Shown here: piece after piece, positions 16,105 through 25,100 of the stretch
Position numbering within the stretch: position 1 is the first letter of the stretch
Layout of the letters: each line of letters opens with the position of its first letter
Notes under the pieces: model-generated
Told to the model about the DNA's origin: nothing
The model's input: only the letters and a program-made list of their open reading frames with translations
Databases searched by the model: none
Program-made: the position numbers and the translations under genes
Assembly: GCA_949740725.1 (NCBI GenBank)
Contig: CATJIO010000090.1
Coordinates: 1 to 42,992 of the forward strand
Direction of reading: 5' to 3'
Length of the DNA: 42,992 bases
Source: an uncultured Lachnospiraceae bacterium
GTDB taxonomy: Bacteria > Bacillota > Clostridia > Lachnospirales > Lachnospiraceae

Positions 16105-17868
16105 TTAGCGCCTGCCTCCTCCAGAGCCACCGCCTGGACCGCCCCCAAATCCGCCCCCAGGGCCTCCGCCCGGCATGCCTCCTGGCATCATAAAGCTGTT
16201 ATTACTATTCTTAGAAGATTCATTGACATACACCTCCTGGCCCTCCTCCAGGCCGCTGAGGATCTCCACATAATCGGTGCTAATGAGTCCCACCTCCACC
16301 TGGACCGCACGAAAACCTACGGGAACCGGGCCCTCGGGCTGGGTAACGGTATCGTCTTTCACATAGACCTGATTCCCCCGCATCAGGGAATCCACAGGAA
16401 TCGCCAGCACATCTTTCGCCTCATCCAGGATAATCACCCCGTCCACATTCATGCCAGGAAGCAAACTTCCCGTCTCATCCATGGTCACGGTCACCGGATA
16501 GTTGGTTACACCATTAGAAGCAGTGCTCTGAAGGCTCACATTGGTCACTGTACCATAGAAGGTTTCCTCGTCAAAAGCGTCTGCAGTCACCTCCACCCGC
16601 TGCCCCACCTTCACCTTCTGAATATCCAGCTCATCTATGGACATTTCAAAGGTAAGGGCGGACAGGTCATAGATCACCGCCATCACCGTGCTCCCTCCAT
16701 TGTTCCGGCTGATATTATCCCCCAGCTTGGAAGTCTTGGTAATCACCTGACCGGAAATGGGGGCTGTAATGGTATAATTCTCATAAGAATCCTGGGTAGA
16801 GTCCAGCTTATTCCGGGCAGATTCCAGTCCCTCCTCTGCCTGCTCCACCTTATCCTCATAAGCCTTCCGGATCTTATCTGCCGACTTCTCTGTCATGCGG
16901 AAAATCGGCGTTCCTTTGGCGATGTAAGCCCCCTCGCTCACCAGAAGCGCCTCCACCTCCACACTGGAGTCAAGATCCGCACTCATCACGGTGTCTACCT
17001 TTGGCGCAAAATAGCCCTCCTGAGTGCAAAAACAGTCCCCAATCACCGCTGTAGCCGCTGTCTCTGCCGTCAGTCCTCCAGGATTGGCCGCCTGGATGGT
17101 CACGTACCGCACCAGCGTCCCGCCGGTAAGCACCTCCTCCCTGGCGCTCACTGATGCCACCACACCGCCCAGCTGCTCACCAGTATCGCTCAAAGTTAAA
17201 AGGGCCGTAGTCCCAGGCAGGATGATCGCCGCCTCCCCGGACAGGAAGGGAAGCCGGATCTCCATAATCAGATCATCATAAATATCACAGATTTTTGTAT
17301 TCGCCCCTATCTTATCCCCTTCCTCAATAGAAAGCTCTTTGATATATCCGGACTTAGTCGCCTTATATGTATTTCCGCTGTAGCTGTTCTGGATCTCCTC
17401 CAAATCTGCCAGGGCATCCCCATAGCTATCCTGAGCCCGTAGAAGGGAGTTATTGGCTGATGTCACCTCTGATTCCACGGAGGTGGCATCCAGCTGATAA
17501 AGGATCTGCCCCTTAGTCACCTGATCCCCCTCCTCAAAATCCGCCAGGATCACCTCCCCCTCCGCTAGGGAGGTAATCTCATAAGTATCCTTGGGAGACA
17601 AGGTCCCAGAGGAAGAAAGCTTGGAGGTAATGTCCCTTTTTTCTGCCTGCGCCGTCCGGTTCTCCTCTGCAAATGCAGACGCTTTTTTTGTCGCCCGCCG
17701 TCGGTTCTGCATAAAAAATAGCCCTGCCGCCCCAGCCACAATCAATAAAATAAAAAGCACAAGCTTAATCCGCTTTTGCCTTTGCTTCTTGCTCTTCCGC
17801 TTTTTGTCCGTTGAATTAATATGATTTTGTTCCGTCACTTTCTGGTTCGAATCTATATGTCCTGCCAT
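16105..17868 (-). CDS. HlyD/RND-type periplasmic adaptor (membrane fusion) protein
   Basis: A 587-residue exported adaptor. After a very basic N-terminus (KKRKSKKQRQKR) comes one membrane segment (about residues 34-53), then lipoyl/barrel-sandwich halves (SLAEGEVILADFEEGDQV; ITAPISGQVITKTSKLGDNI) around a coiled-coil insert with Glu/Ala/Ser heptads, and beta-barrel segments (FEMSIDELDIQKVKVGQRVEV). The end is a Gly-rich tail of repeated GGG(P/F/S)GG. It is larger than typical MacA adaptors because there is a second lipoyl-like block in the middle. It links the MacB-type transporter to the extracellular side. ATG 17868 has GAGAGGT upstream. Confidence 0.88.
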   Translation of the reverse strand: MAGHIDSNQKVTEQNHINSTDKKRKSKKQRQKRIKLVLFILLIVAGAAGLFFMQNRRRATKKASAFAEENRTAQAEKRDITSKLSSSGTLSPKDTYEITSLAEGEVILADFEEGDQVTKGQILYQLDATSVESEVTSANNSLLRAQDSYGDALADLEEIQNSYSGNTYKATKSGYIKELSIEEGDKIGANTKICDIYDDLIMEIRLPFLSGEAAIILPGTTALLTLSDTGEQLGGVVASVSAREEVLTGGTLVRYVTIQAANPGGLTAETAATAVIGDCFCTQEGYFAPKVDTVMSADLDSSVEVEALLVSEGAYIAKGTPIFRMTEKSADKIRKAYEDKVEQAEEGLESARNKLDSTQDSYENYTITAPISGQVITKTSKLGDNISRNNGGSTVMAVIYDLSALTFEMSIDELDIQKVKVGQRVEVTADAFDEETFYGTVTNVSLQSTASNGVTNYPVTVTMDETGSLLPGMNVDGVIILDEAKDVLAIPVDSLMRGNQVYVKDDTVTQPEGPVPVGFRAVQVEVGLISTDYVEILSGLEEGQEVYVNESSKNSNNSFMMPGGMPGGGPGGGFGGGPGGGSGGGRR

Positions 17869-17927
17869 GGGATACCTCTCGTCTCAATATTTTCTATCAT
17901 CGTTCAGACATGTCCGATTCCACTCTT

Positions 17928-19034
17928 TTAATCCTCCAGAAAATCTGTCACCTGGTAGGTCACATTTCCTTCATTATCCTCTGTGGAACCGCTGCATACC
18001 AAGATTACGTCGTCCCCTACTCCCACTGTGCCGTAGATAGAAAAGGCAAACTGCAGATCTGACGTGGTTAGGCTGCATTCATAGCTGTCCCCATCGTCAG
18101 TGGTGATGGTAATCGCTGTGGGAGTCATGACATCAGAGGAGCGGTAGTAAATATTGGTGATCTCTCCCCGAAGGACCGTTTTCCCCGTTGTGTCGCTGCC
18201 CTCCTCTGTGTAAACCCAAACCGTCTTGGATACTGTGTTGTAATACATCACCACATAGCCATACTCCTCCTGAACCGCCTTAATATTCGCCTTGGTACAG
18301 GGCTCCCCGTCCAGGAAAAAGCTGGCTTTATCCATATCAAAGGGCAGCTGGGAAGACATGGTCCGGCTTTTCGTCACCACATAAGGCCCTTTCACTGTGG
18401 TATCCAGCATCTCCAGAGGATTAATCTCCCCATCACTGCTCAAGGTCAGATCCATAATGGACCCGTAGATAGCATTAGAGCCCTTAGGCTCTGTCCTTAA
18501 CAGGTTATAAAAAATATTCAGGCAGTTGTCCTCAGTCAGCACTTCTCCAGATCCTAAGCTGTCCAGCCGCTCATTCAGCTCCAGATAAGTGAATTTCGCC
18601 ATCCGGCTCTGGATCTGATCCCCAGTAAAGTCCTCATTGGTATAACCCAAAAGGGCCAGGATCGCCCGAACCGCATCTTGGTAAGTAATGTACTCCTCCG
18701 GGCGGAACTGTCCCCCCAGATACCCTTTCATCCACCCCTGCCTGGCGGCAATGCGGATATGGGGCGCATACTCACTGGTTACCGGCACATCGGCAAAAAC
18801 GGACACGCTGGAGCTCTCGCTAACCGTACTCCGATATTCCGATGCACGAACCAACATCGCCGCAAACTCTCCACGGTTCACCAGACGGCTCCCATTCACC
18901 GGCGTCATGATTCCCGTCAGCTCCATCACCCGCTTCCGCAGATCATAGGTACTGTCCGCCAACGCCTGCATCGGGCCTGCAGCAGAAGCCATGGTCACAA
19001 TTAATATTGAAGAAACCGCTTGTTTTGGGCTCAT
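17928..19034 (-). CDS. Secreted SLH-domain protein
   Basis: A 368-residue protein with a signal peptide (hydrophobic segment then MQALADS). Residues about 35-150 carry SLH-like repeats: VNRGEFAAMLVRASEY, VFADVPVTSEYAPHIRIAARQGWMKG, FRPEEYITYQDAVRAILALLGY. SLH domains bind pyruvylated cell-wall polymers. The C-terminal ~200 residues are beta-rich, with repeated ITNIYYRS and DDGDSYECSL-type strands and no assigned family. The start at 19034 is chosen because GGGAGGA lies 8 bases upstream; an earlier ATG at 19055 precedes that site. It is the first gene of the unit leading into the HlyD/MacB genes, 59 bases before the adaptor. Confidence 0.82.
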   Translation of the reverse strand: MSPKQAVSSILIVTMASAAGPMQALADSTYDLRKRVMELTGIMTPVNGSRLVNRGEFAAMLVRASEYRSTVSESSSVSVFADVPVTSEYAPHIRIAARQGWMKGYLGGQFRPEEYITYQDAVRAILALLGYTNEDFTGDQIQSRMAKFTYLELNERLDSLGSGEVLTEDNCLNIFYNLLRTEPKGSNAIYGSIMDLTLSSDGEINPLEMLDTTVKGPYVVTKSRTMSSQLPFDMDKASFFLDGEPCTKANIKAVQEEYGYVVMYYNTVSKTVWVYTEEGSDTTGKTVLRGEITNIYYRSSDVMTPTAITITTDDGDSYECSLTTSDLQFAFSIYGTVGVGDDVILVCSGSTEDNEGNVTYQVTDFLED

Positions 19035-19252
19035 CCTTCTCGTCCTCCCTGACATCCCACATTTTGTATAATCATTTTACTGCCCTTACTTTACCATGGG
19101 TTTGTGTTCATTTTGTGTTTATCTCCTGGAAGAAATGTGAAAAAAGTGTGAACGGTTGAGTTGGAACTACTGGGGCCTGCTAAAAGGTTATTTTATTCTG
19201 GAAAATGCCGATATTAATGATAAATGAGACAAAAGATGTGCAGAAAATCATT

Positions 19253-19261
19253 TGCTATAGA
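19253..19261 (+). promoter_or_regulatory. Candidate extended -10 promoter for the PepSY gene
   Basis: TGCTATAGA is a TG-N-TATAGA extended -10 about 33 bases before ATG 19294; no good -35 is seen. It lies in the divergent gap between the SLH gene and the PepSY gene (19035-19293). Confidence 0.33.
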
Positions 19262-19293
19262 AGTAAGGGAAAAATAATAGGAGGATGATCAAA

Positions 19294-20106
19294 ATGAACA
19301 ATTATTTCCAATTTTCTAGCGCCACGGCAACCATCTTGATCGCAGGCGCCCTGGCCGCATCCGCCGTCATGACTGTATCCGGCGCCCAGATCAATGACGA
19401 AACCGCCAAAACCATCGCGTTCGAAGATGCCGGTTTAAAAGAAGAGGAGGCTACGCTCCTGCAGCTAACCCTTGACACGGAAAACAGCTATTCTATCTAT
19501 AAGGTAGAATTTCTCACGAAAGACTTTGCCGAATACGACTACGAAATCCTCAGCTCAGATGGAACGATCATGAATATCGACTATGAAGCAAAGCTGGCGT
19601 CCGCTGTCACCCAGAACGCCTCGGCCACGATCACCCTGGAACAAGCCAAGGAAAGGGCCTTAGCCCAGTCCGGCCAGACAGCTGAGGAAGTCACCTTTGT
19701 AAAGGAATCCTTCGAGTACGAAAATGGAGTACCTGTTTACGAGACGGAATTTCACACCACGGATCAAAAAAAATATAAATATGAATTCAACGGCTCCACC
19801 GGCGCGGTAATCAGCTGGGAGTACGACGCCTGGAACTGGCTGAACGCCGCTAACCTTTCTGCCGGCAGCGGCAATCCCCCTAAGGCAGACGCCATATCCG
19901 GACCCGAGGCTGCCAGGGCCGCCGCCCTGAAGATGGCTAAGCTGAATACCTCCGATGTCACCTGGGGCGCGGTAAAGCGTGACCACGAGGACGGCCGCCT
20001 GGTGTATGAAGGGGAGTTTTATTACCGCTCTCTGAAATATGAATTTGAACTGGACGGCGCCACTGGGGTTATGCTGGACTGGGAAGTGGAGAGTATTTAC
20101 GATTAA
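19294..20106 (+). CDS. Secreted triple-PepSY domain protein
   Basis: A 270-residue exported protein: a signal peptide (hydrophobic, Ala-rich, residues about 8-33), then three PepSY-type repeats. Each begins with a helix with Ala residues (ETAKTIAFEDAGL; LEQAKERALAQSG; EAARAAALKMAKL) and ends in paired strands with a Tyr-rich (K/Y)(Y/F)E(F/I)(E/N/L)...G(T/A)(I/V) pattern, last seen as YEFELDGATGVMLDWE. PepSY domains often inhibit peptidases or act at the envelope. AGGAGG at 19279-19284 fits ATG 19294; the ATG at 19285 is too close to it. It is the only plus-strand gene in the middle of the window and is monocistronic. Confidence 0.88.
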   Translation: MNNYFQFSSATATILIAGALAASAVMTVSGAQINDETAKTIAFEDAGLKEEEATLLQLTLDTENSYSIYKVEFLTKDFAEYDYEILSSDGTIMNIDYEAKLASAVTQNASATITLEQAKERALAQSGQTAEEVTFVKESFEYENGVPVYETEFHTTDQKKYKYEFNGSTGAVISWEYDAWNWLNAANLSAGSGNPPKADAISGPEAARAAALKMAKLNTSDVTWGAVKRDHEDGRLVYEGEFYYRSLKYEFELDGATGVMLDWEVESIYD

Positions 20107-20154
20107 CCCTTGTCTAGCGTAACGACACATTTACTATCAGAAAACGAATATGAA

Positions 20155-20186
20155 CTGGCAGTTCTTTATTGAAAGGGAACTGCCAG
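20155..20186. terminator. Hairpin between convergent genes
   Basis: CTGGCAGTTC (20155-20164) pairs perfectly with GAACTGCCAG (20177-20186). T runs are weak on both sides. Its place between the PepSY gene and the last gene of the phosphonate cluster fits a bidirectional terminator. Confidence 0.55.
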
Positions 20187-20190
20187 TATG

Positions 20191-20853
20191 TTAAAACTTA
20201 AGCTCTCGAATATTCTGTAATGTCTCTCCATAAGGCCTTTCTTTGCCAAACAGCAATGTTGTCCCCAGGACAAAGCCTTTCACCCCTTTCGGGGCATATT
20301 CCAAAATCTTATCCGCGCTGCATGCCCCGTCCCAGTAGATCTCAAATTCCATATCTTCCTTTAGCGCAAGCAGCTTCGTGATCTTTTTCCCCACATAGGG
20401 AAGATACATCTGCCCTGCATTGCCTGGGTTTACGGACATCACCAGAACCTTCCTTACAATGCGCAGCATCTCCATCACTGTCTCCACTGACGTGCCAGGG
20501 TTAATGGCGATCCCCGGGATCATCCCGGCATTGATAACCTTCTGCAGGGTGGTGGAGGGGTGGTATTCTGCCTCCGGGTGAATGTAGACCGTATCGCCTT
20601 TCCGGAGATTGTGCAGGAATAAGTCAATACAGTTATTTGGATGCTCGATCATCAGATGGACATCCAAGGGTTTTGATGTGGCAGCCGCGATATAATGCAT
20701 GTCATTTAATGACATGGCGAAATTAGGGACGTAGCGGCCGTCCATGATGTCGATGTGAAAGGAATCAATCCCTCCGTCTTCTAATGCTTTTACTTCCTTC
20801 TCCAAATGGCCATAGTTGGCGCACATCATGGAAGCGGTTAATTCAAATTCCAT
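20191..20853 (-). CDS. Ribulose-phosphate 3-epimerase-like protein (AlsE/Rpe family)
   Basis: A 220-residue TIM-barrel epimerase. Family landmarks are FHIDIMDGRYVPN (His and catalytic Asp), VHLMIEHP (His), VMSVNPGNAGQ (phosphate/metal region) and WDGACS (second catalytic Asp). The N-terminal TASMMCANY and WDGAC differ from the housekeeping Rpe wording (PSILSADF, VDGGI) and resemble the allulose-6-phosphate epimerase branch. It is the last gene of the phosphonate/glycan cluster, so it may make a ketose or pentose phosphate for that pathway rather than serve central metabolism. Epimerase chemistry is likely; the substrate is not known. Confidence 0.8.
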   Translation of the reverse strand: MEFELTASMMCANYGHLEKEVKALEDGGIDSFHIDIMDGRYVPNFAMSLNDMHYIAAATSKPLDVHLMIEHPNNCIDLFLHNLRKGDTVYIHPEAEYHPSTTLQKVINAGMIPGIAINPGTSVETVMEMLRIVRKVLVMSVNPGNAGQMYLPYVGKKITKLLALKEDMEFEIYWDGACSADKILEYAPKGVKGFVLGTTLLFGKERPYGETLQNIRELKF

Positions 20854-20882
20854 ATTTTCTCAAAAACCTCTCTTCTCTCTCA

Positions 20883-21962
20883 TTAGGTCAAAAATCTGCA
20901 TCCTGTATGGACGATATTCAGCTGAGCCTGATGATACATAAAATATAATGTTTCTAACGTCTCACCCATGTATCCGGCATAGCGATCCTGCCGTTCCCAG
21001 CCTTTAGGTATGCTCAGCTGTTCCATCCGTTCCAGGATCGGAAAGAGCCAGCTGCAATAATCCTTAAGCACCTTTTTCCGCGCCAAAATAATGTTATAAT
21101 TATAGAAATATTGTTGACGCAGGATCTCTGGAAGCGCCTTGGCATATTCTGGCTGCAGCTCTTCCAGCGCGGTCAGGAGCGCCTGCCAGTCCCAGTCTGC
21201 CAGATACCGCTTATGATGTTCTTCAATATCTGGCTCATAGGGCATTGGGTATGGCAGAACCACGTCCACTTGATTGCTCCCTAGCCTTAGCACATCATCC
21301 TCAGACAATTCCAAAATCCGGCGGTAATGGGATAAGCCAAAATATTCCTCGTCATCCGTCTGAGGGGTTAAGCAATTTTTCCATATCCAGTAAAGCGCGG
21401 TTAATTCCGAGTAATTAACATTTTTATCCGAAATATTTTCTCCGTCGCAATCCAAAAGCTTTGCCACCCGTTCCCTGCAAAGGGAAGCCCCTACCTGGAT
21501 TGGCTCCACCCATCCGGGCAGAACATACGTCCCGGTTAGCGGCTTGTCCTTATAAAATTTCGCCATAAAGATTTTGATAGCTGGTTTATGGCATCCAACT
21601 GGCAGAACCGATAAGGGTATGTATTTCTTTCCGCATACATAGTGATATCCCATAAGCTTTGCCCAGCGAGATGAGGTTAGCCTGGCATGATAATAAAATC
21701 CATAAGACTTTAAAATGGATTCAACATCGCTCATCACATTTTCTGGCACAGCAATCAAGATCTCTGTATTATCTTTTTTCTCCTGAGACAATCCCTCTGC
21801 AAAATCAGGAAGTCCCAAGACAGCAATGCCTTCTAAAGCCGGCGGATTTTTTTCTGGCTCTGAAACAAGAAAGCAGCGTACACTTCGCCGGGGATACAAA
21901 TTGTGAAATGCTTTATAAGCACCTAACGCAATGCCTTGCGCACCAAATATGACGAAATCCAT
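20883..21962 (-). CDS. DUF4422 putative glycosyltransferase with N-terminal Rossmann-like module
   Basis: A 359-residue protein in two parts. Residues about 1-100 form a Rossmann-like module (FVIFGAQGIALGAYKAF, then a strand with EILIAVPENV). Residues about 128-359 match DUF4422, found in capsule-type transferases: YFGLSHYRR (207-215), GWVEPIQVGAS and VLPYPMPYEPDIEEHH. DUF4422 proteins are considered retaining or galactopyranose-type transferases without proven mechanism. Two bases separate it from phosphonopyruvate decarboxylase upstream, so it is in the same operon. It may add a sugar to the phosphonate-decorated glycan. Confidence 0.75.
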   Translation of the reverse strand: MDFVIFGAQGIALGAYKAFHNLYPRRSVRCFLVSEPEKNPPALEGIAVLGLPDFAEGLSQEKKDNTEILIAVPENVMSDVESILKSYGFYYHARLTSSRWAKLMGYHYVCGKKYIPLSVLPVGCHKPAIKIFMAKFYKDKPLTGTYVLPGWVEPIQVGASLCRERVAKLLDCDGENISDKNVNYSELTALYWIWKNCLTPQTDDEEYFGLSHYRRILELSEDDVLRLGSNQVDVVLPYPMPYEPDIEEHHKRYLADWDWQALLTALEELQPEYAKALPEILRQQYFYNYNIILARKKVLKDYCSWLFPILERMEQLSIPKGWERQDRYAGYMGETLETLYFMYHQAQLNIVHTGCRFLT

Positions 21963-21964
21963 CC

Positions 21965-23083
21965 TTACTCCTTTAAATAATTCATAAAGCTTATTTTATT
22001 ATCCAGTGTGGTAGTGGTCGGCCTGCCAAGGTTATCCCTGGCACCGATACCGCATTTTACTTCGATAAAACTTAATTGGGAACTCCCTTTCACCTCTTCC
22101 AGCTTTTTGTCCAGTTCCTTATAGCAATCAACGTTTACCGCATATGGATAGCCGCATGCTCTGGCAACCGCCACAAAATCCACCTTATCTGCTACTGTAG
22201 GCATTCCCCCAACAGTTTCATGCGCCTCATTATTAATAACAATATGAATCAAGTTATTTGGTCTTGTTGCACCAATCACTGCCATGGCTCCCATATGCAT
22301 GAGGACAGCTCCGTCTCCATCAATACACCAAATTCTTTGTCTTGGTTTATTCAACGCGATTCCCAGCGCAATCGATGAACTGTGTCCCATGGAACCAACG
22401 GTTAAAAAATCATACTTATGAGACTGATGGTTTTCCACTCTCGCCTCAAATAATTCTCTGCTCGCCTTTCCCGTTGTAGAAACAATTGGATCTTGACCAG
22501 ATACGGCAATAATGTGTTTTATGATCTCTTCGCGAATCATTGTATTGCCATTCTTATATACTATCTGTCCATCATAAGAAATGGCGCCTTTGCGGATGAC
22601 AAATGCAACAGATTTCCCGGAAGCAAGGATGCCCCTAAACACTTCCATCTTCTCAGCAGCTTCCTGCTCTGTTGTATCCTTGCCAATAATAAACGCTGCA
22701 ATATCCATATCCTCCAGAAGCTTGACGGTTATCTCTCCCTGATAGATATGCTGAGGCTCATCATGGATACCCGGTTCTCCCCTCCAGCCGATAATAAAAA
22801 CAACCGGAATCCCATAAACCTTATTATTTAGCAGGCTCGCTGCTGGGTTGATGATATTCCCTTCCCCGCTATTCTGCATATAAACCACCGGGACTTTGCC
22901 AGTTGCCAAATAGTAACCGGCTGCAAGAGCCGTACAGTTTCCCTCATTTGCTGCAATCATATGATGTCTTGAGTCAATGCCATATGTATTCATCAGATAA
23001 TTGCCCAATGCTTTTAACTGGCTATCCGGAACACCTGTATAAAAATCGGCTCCGATTATTTCAACTAATTTCGCTGCTTTCAT
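21965..23083 (-). CDS. Phosphonopyruvate decarboxylase
   Basis: A 372-residue thiamine-diphosphate enzyme. The N-terminal half has FYTGVPDSQLKALGNYL and the activating Glu47 in AANEGNCTALAAGY. The C-terminal half has the ThDP motif GDG (256-258) through NN (284-285). Length and the TGVPDS and NNEAHETVGGMPT motifs are those of phosphonopyruvate decarboxylase, distinct from sulfopyruvate decarboxylase and acetolactate synthase. It turns phosphonopyruvate into phosphonoacetaldehyde and so makes the PEP mutase step irreversible. The gene lies 21 bases after the unassigned Rossmann gene, with an AGGAG site. Confidence 0.88.
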   Translation of the reverse strand: MKAAKLVEIIGADFYTGVPDSQLKALGNYLMNTYGIDSRHHMIAANEGNCTALAAGYYLATGKVPVVYMQNSGEGNIINPAASLLNNKVYGIPVVFIIGWRGEPGIHDEPQHIYQGEITVKLLEDMDIAAFIIGKDTTEQEAAEKMEVFRGILASGKSVAFVIRKGAISYDGQIVYKNGNTMIREEIIKHIIAVSGQDPIVSTTGKASRELFEARVENHQSHKYDFLTVGSMGHSSSIALGIALNKPRQRIWCIDGDGAVLMHMGAMAVIGATRPNNLIHIVINNEAHETVGGMPTVADKVDFVAVARACGYPYAVNVDCYKELDKKLEEVKGSSQLSFIEVKCGIGARDNLGRPTTTTLDNKISFMNYLKE

Positions 23084-23104
23084 CTTGTCTTTCTCTCCTG
23101 ATGG

Positions 23105-24295
23105 TTACTCACCCTGTTGGGCAAGTTGAGGCTTGATAATCTTATCAATAATAAATTTTGCTGTCTGGTCAATGTCTTCGTATGCAACTATCTTTGGAAG
23201 TTCTGCGCCAAACGCCTGGTAAACTTTCTGAATCAAGGCCTCTGTATAGATCAGCTTCCCATCAGAAATATTTTCCACGCCATCAAGAGCCATAGATGCA
23301 CGGTTAGCCCGCTCCATCTCTTCAAAAAGAAAGGCAGATTCGTCAATCCATGCAGACAATTTCCCTCCTCTGTAACCCACAAGAACAGGATATCCGCCTA
23401 TGTGACCGTCAAAGCCTGGGGTAAACACCCGCTGATTTTCCCCTGTGCGGATCCCATCGATTATCGCCGTGATAATCTGATAATTGCTCGATGCGTTCAT
23501 CATATTTCTTGTCTGATCAACTGGCATGGATATCTTACAGGCCTTATAGATCTCAGTATGGGACAGACATTTCTCCTCACCCCGGTAATATACTTTAAGG
23601 GGTAATGTTACCCCTTCCGCTTGTCCTTCTTTACTGATGCACACATCGTGGAAATGCCCTGCCGCAAACATAACGTCAACATTCCAGAAGTCATCCACAC
23701 CGAGGAGATTGGCAACGGCAAACTTTATCCTGGGTATAAGGTGGTTCAGATTGCCACTTCCGAAGTCTGGGTAGGCCTTACCGGCACTCTTAAGCCAGGG
23801 AATAACCGCGTCAGAGTAGGATGTGTTGATCACAATTCCATGCGCATCCGCTAAATCGCAGGCTTCCATTACATTCTTTGTAAATCGGATTGCAAGGGGA
23901 CTCCAGATGCCATATGCCCTTATATTTGCCCATGAAATGCTCCCATATTTAAGCCCCGAATAAGCGCGGCTTGCGTTCACAATGAAGTCTGGCTGATGCT
24001 TTTCAATTGCCCCTTTGATGGTTTCAATGTCATTCAGTTCAACTCCACCCTCGACTTCTATTTTTGACTTGTTCACCCCTCTGATAAGCCCTGAAATCCT
24101 GATAATATTGACCTTTTTCTGCATCTTATCCGCATCCCGGCCAGCAGCGACTATGGAGATTCCCGGATCATTCCTGCTGATCAGATAATCAAGTAAATAA
24201 GATCCGACGCTTCCAAGACCAATGATCATCACCTTAAGTTTATCCTGCTTTACATGTTCCTCTACAACCTGTAATCTCTGTTCTAATGACTTCAC
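23105..24295 (-). CDS. Unassigned Rossmann-fold oxidoreductase in the phosphonate operon
   Basis: A 396-residue protein. A short helical N-terminus precedes a nucleotide-binding strand-turn VMIIGLGSVGSYLLDYL (GLGSVG at 26-31), then AAGRDADKMQKK, which looks like an NADP(H)-type turn. Later signature stretches include DFIVNASRAYSG, VINTSYSDAVIPWLKSAG and HIGGYPVLVGYRGGKL. The arrangement is reminiscent of saccharopine-dehydrogenase-like proteins, but I do not recognise a family with known function. The start is GTG 24295, which overlaps the TGA of the nucleotidyltransferase gene as GTGA. Being coupled between a nucleotidyltransferase and phosphonopyruvate decarboxylase, it is the best candidate for acting on phosphonoacetaldehyde or a CMP-phosphonate. 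This is inference. Confidence 0.6.
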   Translation of the reverse strand: MKSLEQRLQVVEEHVKQDKLKVMIIGLGSVGSYLLDYLISRNDPGISIVAAGRDADKMQKKVNIIRISGLIRGVNKSKIEVEGGVELNDIETIKGAIEKHQPDFIVNASRAYSGLKYGSISWANIRAYGIWSPLAIRFTKNVMEACDLADAHGIVINTSYSDAVIPWLKSAGKAYPDFGSGNLNHLIPRIKFAVANLLGVDDFWNVDVMFAAGHFHDVCISKEGQAEGVTLPLKVYYRGEEKCLSHTEIYKACKISMPVDQTRNMMNASSNYQIITAIIDGIRTGENQRVFTPGFDGHIGGYPVLVGYRGGKLSAWIDESAFLFEEMERANRASMALDGVENISDGKLIYTEALIQKVYQAFGAELPKIVAYEDIDQTAKFIIDKIIKPQLAQQGE

Positions 24296-25065
24296 CTTGC
24301 ATCTTCCTTCCAATAGGCTAATATTTTTTGGTAATCCTCTCTCGTATTACAATTTGTCCATCTTGTTAAGCCAATAAGCTCAAATGATTCCTTGCTGCAG
24401 GAGTCAATATAATCCTGGATAATGCAGAGATTTGTGCCATCCTTTTTTCCTTGAGCGAACCGTTCACTGGCTTTTTTCAGCTTTTCTGTTTCTGTAAATT
24501 TCCAAATCTGGCCTGAGTTAAGAATGACAGAAAAAGCTTCCTCTATCTTCAGCAATCCATGAGCGTGATTAAACTTATAGTGGAATCTATCATGAATATC
24601 CTTGTAAAGAACCACTGCCTTCTCAGCATAAATAGGCTCAAAGCTGTAAGTCAGAACATTGTGTTTAGAATCGATAACCCGGTCAAAGGAATCCTGGTCA
24701 ATATCCAGATCCCCCTCAGCAAACAACACCTCCTCAATATCCCAAGCGCTGTCAAATGCCGTCTTTAACCCTACGTACAAGCTGTATCCCGAGGCAAGAT
24801 CAGCATAATGCTCATTATAAACAAGAACCGTCTTGTCCCTCATCGAACCCGGCAATTCTTCACAGCAGGCTTTCAAATCATCATATTTATAACCTCCCAC
24901 AAGCAGAATTTTATCGGCAAACATACACTTTTCCAATAAATGATAAAGCAATGTACTTGTCCTATCTTCTTTGCTATAAATAATCTTAAGACACTTGTCT
25001 TTTTCTGGTAGTCCTTCGTTAAATCTGCTGGAAATACCCGCGGCTGTTATAATTGCTATTTTCAC
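24292..25065 (-). CDS. MobA/IspD-like nucleotidyltransferase, possible CMP-phosphonate synthase
   Basis: A 257-residue GT-A-type nucleotidyltransferase. The N-terminal loop ITAAGISSRF (residues 6-15) is followed by EKDKCLK in place of the usual PK motif. VLVYNEHY and FAEGDLDIDQ (an acidic metal site) follow in order. The closest known group is cytidylyltransferases such as LicC, IspD and PntC, the latter activating 2-aminoethylphosphonate as CMP-AEP. Its gene overlaps the Rossmann oxidoreductase by 4 bases and lies 35 bases downstream of the SDR. Since no choline uptake or kinase genes (licA, licB) are seen, a phosphonate substrate is favoured over phosphocholine. Sugar-nucleotide synthesis remains possible. 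Confidence 0.7.
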   Translation of the reverse strand: MKIAIITAAGISSRFNEGLPEKDKCLKIIYSKEDRTSTLLYHLLEKCMFADKILLVGGYKYDDLKACCEELPGSMRDKTVLVYNEHYADLASGYSLYVGLKTAFDSAWDIEEVLFAEGDLDIDQDSFDRVIDSKHNVLTYSFEPIYAEKAVVLYKDIHDRFHYKFNHAHGLLKIEEAFSVILNSGQIWKFTETEKLKKASERFAQGKKDGTNLCIIQDYIDSCSKESFELIGLTRWTNCNTREDYQKILAYWKEDAR

Positions 25066-25100
25066 CTATGCCTCCAATCGCTAAATATAACCCTTGTACG

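Noticed and set aside
16087-17154. Long open frame on the plus strand opposite the adaptor gene
   Set aside because: It is the antisense shadow of the adaptor gene: low-complexity His/Arg-rich translation, no ribosome site, and the minus strand has clear domains.
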